A stretch of DNA of 64,000 bases from Roseiarcus sp963765375 (GTDB lineage Bacteria; Pseudomonadota; Alphaproteobacteria; Rhizobiales; Beijerinckiaceae). The notes under the pieces were generated by a model. That model saw only the letters and a list, made by a program, of their open reading frames with translations. It ran no database searches and was not told the origin of the DNA. Every line of letters starts with the position of its first letter. Position 1 is the stretch's first letter. The translations under genes and the position numbers were made by a program. The stretch is from positions 434,001 through 498,000 of the forward strand of contig CAVXVZ010000007.1 of NCBI GenBank assembly GCA_963765375.1, in the 5' to 3' direction. This document shows positions 1 to 8,696 of this stretch, piece after piece.

Positions 1-244
1 GCGTGACACCCGTTGGGTCCGCCGCCGCCAGGAGCTTTTGCAGCGCGGCGGCGATATGCGCCTCCGAGTAGCTGCGCGCCTTCAGGTTTCCGCGAAGAAG
101 GTCAGTCTCGATGCACCGGTTGTCGTTTCGCCTCGACCATTCGCCGAGATAGCGGTATCCAAGGCCGTCAGGTCGAGTCGGATCGGTGAAGAGAGAAATA
201 ACACGATCCTGCGTCCTGCGTTCGGAGCGCCGGCTGTCAGGCAT
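1..244 (-). CDS. hsdR: Type I restriction enzyme R subunit, N-terminal part (runs off window)
   Basis: Reading the minus strand from an ATG at 244 gives about 81 residues beginning MPDSRRSERRTQDRVISLF, followed by a segment with GLGYRYLGEW and later HIAAALQKLL. This is the conserved start of HsdR, the ATP-dependent translocase and nuclease subunit of type I restriction systems. The frame is open to the window edge, so the gene is partial here. Its start overlaps the end of the hsdS fragment by 8 bases, which is the usual translational coupling in hsdMSR operons. Because the upstream hsdS is cut, expression of this hsdR is doubtful unless it has its own promoter. Confidence 0.85.
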   Translation of the reverse strand, partial: MPDSRRSERRTQDRVISLFTDPTRPDGLGYRYLGEWSRRNDNRCIETDLLRGNLKARSYSEAHIAAALQKLLAAADPTGVT

Positions 245-862
245 TGACGACCTCCGGAGCAATGAGCCGCGTCTTGCCGGTGAGCAATTCCTGCATCATG
301 GCCTGCTTGAGGCCGCGGGTCTTCTCCCGTCGCTGTTCCAGCGCCGCCAGTTCCGCGTCCATCTCCGTCAGCATTTCGCCGATGGCTGTTTGCTCCGCGG
401 GCTTGGGGAGGCGGCATCGAATAGCTGCAAGCGCGGAACTGCTTATATGCACCACTGCGTCGCCTTGACCACGGCTTGTTTTCTGCCGGTTAATTGATGC
501 CGAATTCAAGAAGTAACCGAGAAACACGGCGTCTCCATCGCGTGGTCGAAGAATTACAATGTCGCCGCCAGCATACGCTTCAACATCGCTCATAAACGCT
601 GCGCACTTCCCTATCTCTTCTTTAGTTTCACCCGAGCCAGCGAACAGGATGTCTCCTTTGTGGAGGCGAACCGCAGTCGAAGCAACCTCTGGCGAAACCC
701 AAGAGTAGAAGTTGCGAATTAAGTCGTTGTGGTGCGTGTACAGTTCACCGTAGCGGACGCAGGGTAGACCTCCGCTGTGAGCCTGGTCCTTGGTTACGCC
801 GTTACCCTTCAAGAACTGCCCTACGTCACCCAGCGCGGTCTCCTCCCACTCGCCGTGGAAGC
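237..862 (-). pseudogene. hsdS: Type I restriction specificity subunit, C-terminal half
   Basis: About 209 residues match the second target-recognition domain and distal helix of HsdS. The segment begins GFHGEWEETALGDVGQFLKG, a typical start of a TRD, and ends with the coiled LEQRREKTRGLKQAMMQELLTGK conserved region followed by RLIAPE. Full HsdS proteins are about 400-450 residues with two TRDs, so the first TRD is missing. Homology stops exactly where the ISAs1 terminal repeat begins at 863; any start codon would be borrowed from the IS end. hsdM and the 5' half of hsdS are not on the other side of the IS, so this is a remnant and cannot direct recognition. Confidence 0.8.
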
Positions 863-2141
863 CAGGGCTGTTCAACGCTCTCTACTGAACGTCATGGAGA
901 ATATTGATTTGAGGCCTCCGAGAGCGGTGGCGAAGCGGTCTTGAGGGATTGAGTCGGATTGGTTGCAGCGCAGGATATTGTGCGCAATGCTCCTGAGTCT
1001 TGCGACAATTCCAGGATTGGTTCGAATGCGCGAGGCATCTTCGCGGAAAGTGACGTCGCGCGTGTAGTGGGATTTGTTCTCGATTCCCCAGTGCTTGCGG
1101 ATGGCGTGCGCGGCGAGGTTTGCGGTCACAGGACGGCCGGAGAGATAGAAGGAGATTTCGGACGAGGGCTTCCAGAGGCCGGTGGCGGGCTGCCGGACGT
1201 TGATCGCGCGCTCGACCTTGATGATGGCGGCGACATGGGGCTCCCATTCCGTTCCTGCGACGGCGGGCGCGGCGGTGAACACCGCGATGGCTCGGGTTTC
1301 GTGGCGGTTGCGCCGTTTCTGGTCCACGGTCTGCACGCTCGACTGGGGCTTGGCCGTGGCGCAGACGGCCTCGACCTTCTGCCAGAGGATCGGCTGGTTC
1401 TCCTTGAGCTGGACGATCAGATGTGCGTTGGCGACGGCGGCGGCTTCGAAAGTTTTTTTTGGCAATGCATGGCGTCGCAGGTGACGATATGGCCCGCCAA
1501 GTGGAGTTCCTCCATCAGCTTCTGCGCGGCGGGGATCTCGTTGGATTTTTCATCGATTTCGATGTGGGCGAGAACCAGCGCCGTATCGACCGCGAACGCG
1601 CTAAGCAACTGCCTTGCCTTGGCGTCGTTGAAGTTGTCGAAACTGCCCTTCAGCGTCTTGCCGTCGAACGCGATGACGCGCGTCTGGGCGCTCGCCGGAG
1701 CGAGATTCAAGTTCGCGGCGTGGTCACGGAAGACCTTTTCGACATCGGCCGGGCTCAGCCCCTGCAAAATATAGCGGATCGCGGTATGCGCCGGCGGCCT
1801 CTTCCACTTGATCGCGAAGGCTTTGTTCAGCCTTTGCCGATGCACCTTGAGGTAAGTGCGGATGCCGCGATAGGAATTGGCGCCGCTCACCATGGCGAAA
1901 ACGGAGAACAACAGCACGTGAGGTAACGGATAGAGTTTGCCCTCGGCGCGACGCGGGTCGGGAATCGTCCCAAAGAGCGAAAGAAGAGGTTCGAACGACT
2001 TCAAGGCGACCCCCGAATGATTCGGTCGCCTCACACAGATTCAGACTTTTTCCGCCCACGGAATCCTCCACCTCCCGTTGCGCCTCAGAACGTTGAATCG
2101 TGTTGCATTTGGGACTCAGTACAGAGCGTTGAACAGCCCTG
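863..2141 (-). mobile_element. ISAs1-family insertion sequence, 1279 bp
   Basis: The ends are perfect 19-bp inverted repeats, CAGGGCTGTTCAACGCTCT at 863-881 and its complement at 2123-2141. The match extends to 26 bp with one mismatch (863-888 and 2116-2141). The element encodes one transposase on the minus strand, in two frames. No matching target duplication is visible (left flank ends tggaagc, right flank starts tcgtcgatt), and the flanks are unrelated (hsdS on the left, sequence behind gapR on the right). This points to a deletion or recombination between IS copies rather than simple insertion. Confidence 0.85.
872..2034 (-). pseudogene. ISAs1-family transposase, split by a frameshift at an A8 run
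   Basis: The N-terminal part (2034 down to about 1461) carries the DUF4096-like start with GTIPDPRRAEGKLYPLPHVL and the IAFDGKTLKGS motif. The C-terminal part (down to 872) carries HAIRKHWGIENKSHYTRDV and REDASRIR, hallmarks of the ISAs1 DDE transposase. The two parts join logically at CDAMHCQKK/TFEAAAV, where the coding strand has eight consecutive A (plus-strand T at 1453-1460). A -1 shift or one extra A restores a single protein of about 385 residues. It could be a decayed gene or a slippage site; the family is not normally frameshifted, so decay is the default reading. Confidence 0.8.
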
Positions 2142-2201
2142 TCGTCGATTGCAACCCGTTCGTCCTCGGCGAGCCGCCAAAGTCCGGCCCCCCGGCGGCG
2201 A

Positions 2202-2471
2202 TCAATTCATCCCCAGCGCGGCCAGATAGAGGTCGAGAATCGTCTCCTCTTCGATTCGGCTGTCGCGGTCCTGCTTCCGGATGGACACGATCTTTCGCAT
2301 GATCTTGACGTCGAAACCGTTCGCCTTGGCCTCGCCGTAGACGTCCTTGATGTCGCCCGAGAGCGCCTTCTTCTCCTCTTCGAGCCGCTCGATCCGCTCG
2401 ACGAACACGCGTAAGTGACCGGCGTTGACTTCGCTCGTCTCGCTCTTTGTCGTCTCGTTGGTTTTCGCCAT
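2202..2471 (-). CDS. gapR: GapR-family DNA-binding domain protein (DUF2312)
   Basis: This 89-residue protein has the GapR core: VERIERLEEEKKALSGDIKD, YGEAKANGFDVKIMRKI, IRKQDRDSRIEEETILDLYL and a C-terminal ALGMN. In Caulobacter GapR is a nucleoid-associated protein that clamps overtwisted AT-rich DNA and helps topoisomerases; it is nearly confined to alphaproteobacteria. The chosen ATG at 2471 gives MAKTNETTKSETSEV and has a purine-rich stretch (gggatcggg) just upstream; a longer upstream frame to 2669 has no family similarity. It lies 64 bp downstream of the amidohydrolase gene on the same strand, possibly cotranscribed. The ISAs1 element begins 60 bp past its stop. Confidence 0.88.
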   Translation of the reverse strand: MAKTNETTKSETSEVNAGHLRVFVERIERLEEEKKALSGDIKDVYGEAKANGFDVKIMRKIVSIRKQDRDSRIEEETILDLYLAALGMN

Positions 2472-2535
2472 CCCGATCCCATGACCTCGCGCGCTTAAGT
2501 TGCGGATGACGGATCGCCCCGAACGTTGCCGCGCG

Positions 2536-3399
2536 TCAAGTTGCGCCAAAGGGTTTTCCCCGGCCATGCGCTCTCCTCCTCGTCCGGCTGCCCAGGTCGG
2601 CGGGCGCACGCCTTTTCCCGTCGGCGAGGATCGGCCGCAGCAGGCGAGCGAGGCGCGCAGCCCACGCAAGCGCCTCTCTCCTCTCGGCGATGAGATCCTG
2701 CCGGATCTCGATCAGCGCGTTGGCCAATCCGCGCGAAGTCGCGATCGCGTCGATCGTGTCGCCGGCAAGCGCTCCGTCGTAGGGCTCGTTGTCGCCGACC
2801 TCGTCGGCGGACAGGTCCGGCTCCGCGACCAGCGCCTCGATCAGCGGCTCGGGAAGCCGCCCGTCCTGGTCCCACAAGATCCCGGCCTTCCACGGTCGCG
2901 CCGCCCCGCGCATGACGGCGGTGAACGAATGGATCGAGACGATGGCTGGCGGCTCGCCAGTCGCGAGCATCGCATCGACCGTCGCCGCGATCTCCTCCCG
3001 GTACGGCGCCCAGAAGCGCGCGCTCCGGCGAGCGATCTCCGGCGCATCGGCGTCAGCGTTTCCCGGCACGATCGCCCCGTCGGAAAAGCGCATGACCAGA
3101 GTCGGATCGTCCAAGCCCCGATTCGGGTCAATGATCAGGCGCGAAAAGGTCGACAGCACGGCCGGCGCGCCAAGTTCGGCCGCGAGCGCGCGGGTCACGT
3201 CCGCGGCGCCGATATCGTAGGCGATGTGCCGCTCGAGCGCCGCGCGCGGCAATCCGAGCGTCCCGTAATCCGGAGGAATGGCGTTGGCGGCGTGATCGCA
3301 GACGATCAATGCTCCGGCGTCCAGCGCGCCTGGAACCGCTTCGAAGGCGGAGAACCCGGCCTTCGCCGGGTCAAGGTCGACATGCGCTGCTCGGTCCAT
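2536..3399 (-). CDS. N-formylglutamate amidohydrolase family protein
   Basis: The 287-residue product has the family landmarks CDHAANAIPPDYG near residue 34, the YDIGA segment, FSRLIIDPNRG near 105 and SIHSFTAVMRG near 175. The His/Asp/Arg-rich stretches are those expected for the zinc-type N-formylglutamate deformylase/amidohydrolase fold (HutG-like). Members remove the formyl group from N-formylglutamate at the end of one histidine-degradation route, but many stand-alone alphaproteobacterial paralogues have no proven substrate, and no other hut gene is visible nearby. The last 25 residues are Arg/Gly-rich and low in similarity. It sits 33 bp downstream of an SDR gene on the same strand, suggesting an operon with it. 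Confidence 0.85.
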   Translation of the reverse strand: MDRAAHVDLDPAKAGFSAFEAVPGALDAGALIVCDHAANAIPPDYGTLGLPRAALERHIAYDIGAADVTRALAAELGAPAVLSTFSRLIIDPNRGLDDPTLVMRFSDGAIVPGNADADAPEIARRSARFWAPYREEIAATVDAMLATGEPPAIVSIHSFTAVMRGAARPWKAGILWDQDGRLPEPLIEALVAEPDLSADEVGDNEPYDGALAGDTIDAIATSRGLANALIEIRQDLIAERREALAWAARLARLLRPILADGKRRAPADLGSRTRRRAHGRGKPFGAT

Positions 3400-3432
3400 C
3401 GGTCGGCTCTTGCCCTTTTGAGTTACGGCTGT

Positions 3433-4206
3433 TCAGCCGGCGATCGTCGCGCCGCCGTCGACGACGATGACCTGTCCGGTCGTGAATGATCCGGCTTTCG
3501 AGGCGAGATAGACAGCCGCGCCGGCGATCTCGTCCGCCTCCCCGATCCGCCCGAGCGGCGTCGTCGCGGTGACCGCTTTCAGCGTCTCGGGGTTCTCCCA
3601 CAGGGCGCGGGCGAAATCAGTCCTGACGAGGCCCGGCGCGATGCAATTGACCCGCACATTGTGCCGTCCCCATTCGACCGCGAGATTGCGCGCCAGCTGC
3701 AGATCGGCCGCCTTGGAGATGTTGTACGCGCCAAGGACTTTCGAGCCCTTGAGCCCGCCGACCGACGAGACGATGATGACCGAGCCGTCCTTCCGTTCGA
3801 TCATGCCCGGCGCGGCCATCTGGATCAGCCAGTGATTGGCGAGCACGTTGTTGTCGAGGATCTTGCGGAACTGCGCATCCGAGATGCCGGCAAGCGCGCC
3901 GTAATAGGGATTGGAAGCCGCGTTGCAGACGAGAACGTCGATCCGGCCGTAGGCGCCGATCGTCTCGTCGACCAGGCGCTGAAGCTCCTCCTTGGACGAG
4001 ATGTTGGCGGCGATCGGCTTCGCCGCGTCGCGACCAAGCGCGCGATTGATCGCGGCCGCCGTCTCGGCGCAGGCCTCGGCCTTGCGCGACGAGATGATGA
4101 CGCTGGCGCCGTGCTCGGCGAGGCGTTCGGCGATCGCCCGCCCGATGCCGCGGGAGGAGCCGGTGACGATGGCGACGCGCCCGGTCAGGTCGAACAGACT
4201 GGTCAA
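3433..4206 (-). CDS. SDR-family oxidoreductase
   Basis: Classical short-chain dehydrogenase of about 257 residues. It has the NAD(P) glycine motif TGSSRGIG near residue 15, NAASNPYYG (NAG-like) near 90, catalytic Ser in IIVSSVGG, the catalytic YNISK (YxxxK), and a C-terminal VIVVDGGATIAG. I place the start at TTG 4206 because GGGAGGAA lies 5 bases upstream and the family length is then exact. An in-frame upstream start at 4275 would add 23 residues without similarity. The substrate cannot be read from sequence. It is followed 33 bp later by the amidohydrolase gene. Confidence 0.9.
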   Translation of the reverse strand: MTSLFDLTGRVAIVTGSSRGIGRAIAERLAEHGASVIISSRKAEACAETAAAINRALGRDAAKPIAANISSKEELQRLVDETIGAYGRIDVLVCNAASNPYYGALAGISDAQFRKILDNNVLANHWLIQMAAPGMIERKDGSVIIVSSVGGLKGSKVLGAYNISKAADLQLARNLAVEWGRHNVRVNCIAPGLVRTDFARALWENPETLKAVTATTPLGRIGEADEIAGAAVYLASKAGSFTTGQVIVVDGGATIAG

Positions 4207-4634
4207 GGGTTCCTCCCGGTCAGCAGGGCCGGCCCGGTTTCCCAAGCCGCCGCCAAATTTAGCAAAATCGAGCAAAATCCAGCCAAGGCCAAGCCAAGAC
4301 GATCAAAGGAAAACTCTTGGATTGTCTTGGATCCCCTTGTCCGAATCGAGCCTTTTCAACGGCCTGCGCCAACTCCCGGCCTGTTTTTTCTTTCGTCCCG
4401 GCCGCCTTAACAACATACTGATGATGTAGGCTATGCGTGCTGTCGACCGGCGTGATCATGGCGACGATCACCATAGCACGAGCTTCGATTTTCCGGAAGC
4501 AATTGCTCGAAAATCCGGAGAGCGACGTCGCGGCGCGCTGGCTGCGGCTAACCTGCCGGGCGAGCCGGCGGGAGCGCGGGTGGGGCGTTGCCGGCCGTTG
4601 TGCTAATGTCGCCGGCGGCCGAGGGGCGCTGCCC

Positions 4635-6551
4635 ATGAGCGAGACCCGGAAAATTGCGGCGATCCTGGTCGCCGATGTCGTCGGCTACAGCCGGCTCGCG
4701 GGAGCGGACGAGGATCGCACGCTCTCGCGCCTTCGGGGGCTGCGAAGCGACCTGATCGACCCAGCCATCGCCGCGCATCGCGGGCGGATCGTCAAGCGCA
4801 CCGGCGACGGCAGCCTCATCGAGTTTCGCAGCGTGGTCGACGCGGTGCGCTGCGCGATCGAAGTGCAGAACGGCCTGATCGAGCGCAACGCCGGATTGCC
4901 GCCCGAACGTCGCATCGAGTTTCGCGTCGGCATTCATCTGGGCGACGTGGTCGAGGAGAGCGACGGCGATCTGATGGGCGACGGCGTCAATATCGCCGCG
5001 CGGCTGGAAGGGGTTTGTGCGCCGGGCGCGATATGTCTATCCGAGGACGCCTACCGGCAGGTCAGAGGCAGGCTCGATCTTGCGGTCACCGATCTCGGTC
5101 CAACGCAACTCAAGAACATCGCCGAGCCGATTCGGGTCTATTCGCTTGAGGTCGGCGTCCCCACGCAGGCGAAGCCCAGCGAACCGAAGAGACGTTTGTC
5201 GCCCGCGCTCATTGCGATAGGGGTCGCCGCGTTGGCCATATTGGCCGCGGCGAGCGCCTGGTATTTCCTCAATGCGAACCGGCCCGCAGGCGTCGCCACG
5301 AAGGGGCCCGCCGAGGCCGCGCGGCTTTCGATCGTCGTGCTGCCGTTCGCCAATCTGTCGGGCGATCCGGGGCAGGACTACCTCGTCGACTCCCTGACCG
5401 ACGAATTGACCACCAGTCTCGCGCGCCTCCGCGGCACTTTCGTCATCGCACGTAACACGGCCATGACCTTCAAGGGCAAATCGGTCGACGCCACGGCGAT
5501 CGGCAAGGATCTCGGCGTGCGCTATGTTCTTGAAGGCTCGGTGCAGCCGAGCGGCGATCGGACGAGGGTCAACGCCCAGCTCATCGACGCCGGCAGCGGC
5601 GCTCACCTCTGGGCCGAACAATTCGACACGCCGCGCGCCGATCTGTTGCAGACGCAGGACGCGATCGTCGCGCATCTGGCGCACGCCGTCGACTTTCAGC
5701 TCACCCAGGCCGAGGCTGCCCGCCTCAAACGGACGCCCGCGGCCAATCGCGACGCCGAGGACTTGGCTCTCCAATGCGTAGCGGGCTATTGGAAGGCCGG
5801 AGTAATCGGCAAAGAGGCGGATGCGGCGCTCGCGCTTTGCGAACAGGCGCTCGCCATCGATCCTGACAATGTCCGCGCCCTGCTGGGATTGGCGCTCAAG
5901 CTCTGGCTGCCCGCCGCGCTTGGCCTTTCCAGCGACCCTAAAGGCGACCTCGAGCGGGCCGACCAATTGGCGTCCAAGGCGCTCGCCCTTGATCCAGGTT
6001 TCGCCTGGGCTCACGGCACGAAAGGCTGGATCCTTCAGAACCAGCAACGCCCCGAGGAATCTGTCCCCGAATTCGAGCGCGCGCTCGCCCTGGACCCCTC
6101 CGGCGCGGACGCCTATAGCGGCCTGGGCGTCGACTATCTGGCGCTCGGGCGCTTCGACCGAAGCCTTGAAGTTCTCGACAAGGCGATTCGGGCGAGCCCG
6201 TCCGATCCGTCGCTCACCTATTATTACGGCAACAAGGCGTGGGCCAATTTCGGGCTGAAGCGCTACGATGAGGTGATCGAACTGGCTCGCCGGGCGCTCG
6301 CGATCAATCCCTACAACCCGTACGCGAATGTCGTCCTTGTGGCCGCGCTCGCCTTGACCGGTCATGACGCCGAAGCGCGCGAGGCGTTGCAGCGTTACCT
6401 CGCGCCCTCCGCCGCGTCGTTCAAGACAGTGGCGTCATGGAAGGCGCACCTCATGTCCCTGGCCCCCGAGCAGGACGTCGATCCACGCTTCATCGAGATG
6501 GGCGAACGGTCGTATGATGGACTGCGCAAAGCCGGGATGCCGGAGGAGTGA
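4635..6551 (+). CDS. Class III adenylate/guanylate cyclase with TolB-like and TPR domains
   Basis: About 638 residues. Residues 1-170 form a class III cyclase domain with metal-binding aspartates in ILVADVVGYSR (Asp14) and KRTGDGSLIEF (Asp58), then GDGVNIAARLE with the conserved Asn/Arg. A single membrane segment spans about 190-212. A TolB-N/FlgO-like segment follows (VVLPFANLSGDPGQDY, MTFKGKS, VRYVLEGSV) and then several TPR units to the C-terminus. This architecture is common in Rhizobiales and predicts cyclic-nucleotide synthesis on the cytoplasmic face coupled to a protein-interaction domain. The ATG at 4635 gives the canonical MSETRKIAAILVADVVG start; an in-frame start at 4437 lacks similarity. 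Confidence 0.9.
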   Translation: MSETRKIAAILVADVVGYSRLAGADEDRTLSRLRGLRSDLIDPAIAAHRGRIVKRTGDGSLIEFRSVVDAVRCAIEVQNGLIERNAGLPPERRIEFRVGIHLGDVVEESDGDLMGDGVNIAARLEGVCAPGAICLSEDAYRQVRGRLDLAVTDLGPTQLKNIAEPIRVYSLEVGVPTQAKPSEPKRRLSPALIAIGVAALAILAAASAWYFLNANRPAGVATKGPAEAARLSIVVLPFANLSGDPGQDYLVDSLTDELTTSLARLRGTFVIARNTAMTFKGKSVDATAIGKDLGVRYVLEGSVQPSGDRTRVNAQLIDAGSGAHLWAEQFDTPRADLLQTQDAIVAHLAHAVDFQLTQAEAARLKRTPAANRDAEDLALQCVAGYWKAGVIGKEADAALALCEQALAIDPDNVRALLGLALKLWLPAALGLSSDPKGDLERADQLASKALALDPGFAWAHGTKGWILQNQQRPEESVPEFERALALDPSGADAYSGLGVDYLALGRFDRSLEVLDKAIRASPSDPSLTYYYGNKAWANFGLKRYDEVIELARRALAINPYNPYANVVLVAALALTGHDAEAREALQRYLAPSAASFKTVASWKAHLMSLAPEQDVDPRFIEMGERSYDGLRKAGMPEE

Positions 6552-6602
6552 GCGAGACCCGGAAATTCCGCGCCATCCTGGTCGAATCCAGCCGGCTCGC
6601 CG
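6548..6602 (+). pseudogene. Remnant of a second cyclase gene start
   Basis: Immediately overlapping the stop of the cyclase gene, GTGAGCGAGACCCGGAAA is followed by a stretch ending in ATCCTGGTC and then CAGCCGGCTCGCC. This matches the first codons of the neighbouring cyclase (4635-4700) except for a short internal deletion of the GADVVGY-coding part. No cyclase reading frame continues. It looks like the decayed head of a tandem paralogue; it is too short to be more than a fossil. Confidence 0.55.
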
Positions 6603-6785
6603 GCCTGCTGCTGGCTCTTTCATTCGCCGCCCGAACCTGGCTCCGCTGGCGGCAAAGGCGACATCGGCGGGCGGCCTAAAGCGCCCGATCCAGAAGCGCG
6701 GACGTTCTTGCGGACGCGCCGCGTCTGGAGCAGATTCCCCGGGAGCGGCGAAGCCCGGCCATAAGGCCGGATCGGGAGGAAAGCG

Positions 6786-7361
6786 ATGGCGAGCGGCAGG
6801 CCCTTCCCCTTGAACGCGTGGTATCCCGCCGCCTGGAGCCATGAGATCGAGCGCGCGCTCACCGCGCGAACGATCTGCGGCCATGACATCGTCCTCTACC
6901 GGCGCGCGGACGGCGCCGTCGCGGCGCTCGAGGACGCCTGCTGGCACCGGCTGCTGCCGCTCTCCATGGGCCGCCTCGTCGGCGACCAGGTCGTGTGCGG
7001 CTATCATGGCCTGGTGTTCAATTCCGCCGGGCGCTGCACCCATATGCCGGCGCAGAAGACGATCAACCCGTCCGCCTGCGTGCGCAGCTATCCGGTCGTC
7101 GAGCGCCATCGGCTGATCTGGGTCTGGCCGGGCGATCCGGCCCTCGCCGATCCAGCCCAAATGCCCGATTTTCACTGGAACGACGGCGAGACATGGAAAG
7201 GCGAGGGCGGGACCTTCTACTCGCTCAAGTGCGACTACCGGCTCGTCATCGACAACCTGATGGATCTCACCCACGAGACCTACGTCCATGCCGGCAGCAT
7301 CGGCGACGACGCCATCCTCCCGTTTATAGTCACCGGCACTGCAAAAGTGCCACCATCTTGA
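6786..7361 (+). pseudogene. Rieske (2Fe-2S) oxygenase alpha-type subunit, 3' half lost
   Basis: The first ~178 residues match VanA/phthalate-dioxygenase-like Rieske oxygenases. The protein starts FPLNAWYPAAWSHEI and has the Rieske ligands CWHRLLPLSMG...VVCGYHGLVF (C-x-H and C-x2-H) near residues 52-74. Then comes IDNLMDLTHETYVHAGSIG, which holds the first residues of the mononuclear iron site. The family is about 340-360 residues; here homology ends after SIGDDAI at about 7320 and the frame ends at 7361 in foreign sequence. The missing half carries the rest of the catalytic iron site, so the product should be inactive. RBS-like gggagg lies just upstream of ATG 6786. Confidence 0.8.
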
Positions 7362-8533
7362 ACTAGCGCCACAAAAGTCGTCGGTCCTGACGAGCCGGCC
7401 GGCGGCGGAGAAGACGGTACGGCAAGGGCCGGAGAAGGCGCTGGAGCCGCAGGGGCAGCAGGCGGTTCAGTGCGGGGGCTGGATTGAGGCGCTTCCAACT
7501 CGGATAAAGCGAGCGTGGTCTCGGGGTCGCCGGGCTGCAAGACGGCGTACTTGGTCAAATCGGCGATTGCCTCGTCAGTCCGCCCCAACTGCTTGTAAGT
7601 CAGACCCCTCTCTCGGTAGGCATCAGACCATTTTTTGTCCAGATCGAGAGCGTGTGAGAAGTCAAAAATGGCCTCATTGAATTTCGACTGAGACCGTAAG
7701 GTTTTTCCGCGGTCAATGAATAAACCACCATCCTCAGGGGAAAGTCGAATAGCTTGGCTATAATCCTCGATTGCGAGATCGTATTCGCCCATGTCATTGT
7801 AGACATTGGCCCTGCTACGATATACGAAGGAATAAGTGGGTGCGAGTTGGATTGCCTTGTTTGCGTCACTCAAAGCCTCGTTGAACATCCTGCTCTGACG
7901 ATAGGCGTTTTGACGATTATCATAGAAGCCTGCCACGTTCGGTTCACGGGCTATCACGAAGCTGAAGTCGTCTATCGCTTCCCTGAATCGTCCGACCTCA
8001 ACTAGCGCGAGACCGCGGGTGTTGTGTGCCGTAACGAGGGCCGGAACACTTCTCGAGACGGCAATAACATTGGAGCAGTGGGCGATCCTGTCGGCCGCCT
8101 CTTTCGAGTTCCGACATTCGTGCAATTCGGAAGAGGGGTCAGGAGAAGGCGCTGCGGCCTCCGCATTCCCACGGAAAGCCTGCTGGGGTGCTGATTGCCT
8201 CAGCATTGAGATGGGGGCACCCGCCGCCTGATATGAGTTGATCGCTTCGATCTGGCGTTGTCGGATACACGCGACGTCGTACTGACACGCCTGCCTCAAT
8301 CTCCAGTACGGTATGCCAATTTCGTCAGCGAACACCCTTCCCCGAGTGGATTTGAGATAGGAGTAAGCCGCTGCTGCGACGTCGTCCAGTTCAGCAAGCT
8401 CGGGGTTCTTGCAAATTGCGACTTCGTCGGGATAACGAGCCTTGCTGCAATCAAAACTCGGGCTCTGAGCATTAGCTATTTGGGCCAAGAAGTAGGTTGC
8501 GGCTGCGACGATGGAGAGAACAGGCCGGCGCAC
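7280..8533 (-). pseudogene. Secreted LprI/TPR protein, truncated in its aspartyl-protease-like tail
   Basis: GTG start at 8533 with GAGGAC upstream. A signal peptide (MRRPVLSIVAAATYFLAQIANA) is followed by an LprI/DUF1311-like Cys-rich segment (FDCSKARYPDEVAICKNPEL, then RQACQYDVACIRQRQIEAI). Four to five TPR units follow at about residues 160-335 and then a Pro/Ala linker. The last recognisable piece, FVALVQDGGTFAVPVTING, is the beginning of a retropepsin-like aspartyl protease domain, whose catalytic DSGA should follow within about 10 residues. Instead the frame enters antisense Rieske-gene DNA at about 7322 and ends at 7280. Both genes are cut at the same junction. Confidence 0.7.
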
Positions 8534-8696
8534 GATGTCCTCGGAGGAGTCAAACTAGAGGCCCTGCTGACAGGCCATATTCCCTCACGGAACAGGTCAG
8601 TGCAATGCAAAAGTTGGCGCGGAAGAGAGTCTTGGTTCGCCTTGCGGCGTTGGCGGCCGGACCACAAGCGCTCAGACAAGTGGCGCTTTTAGCGTC

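Noticed and set aside
82..417. Minus-strand frame of 111 residues across the hsdS/hsdR border
   Set aside because: Arg/Gly/Thr-rich and in the wrong frame; the same bases encode the well-conserved hsdS tail and hsdR start.
5037..6365. 442-residue antisense frame opposite the cyclase-TolB-TPR gene
   Set aside because: High-GC shadow of a strongly supported gene; no family pattern of its own.
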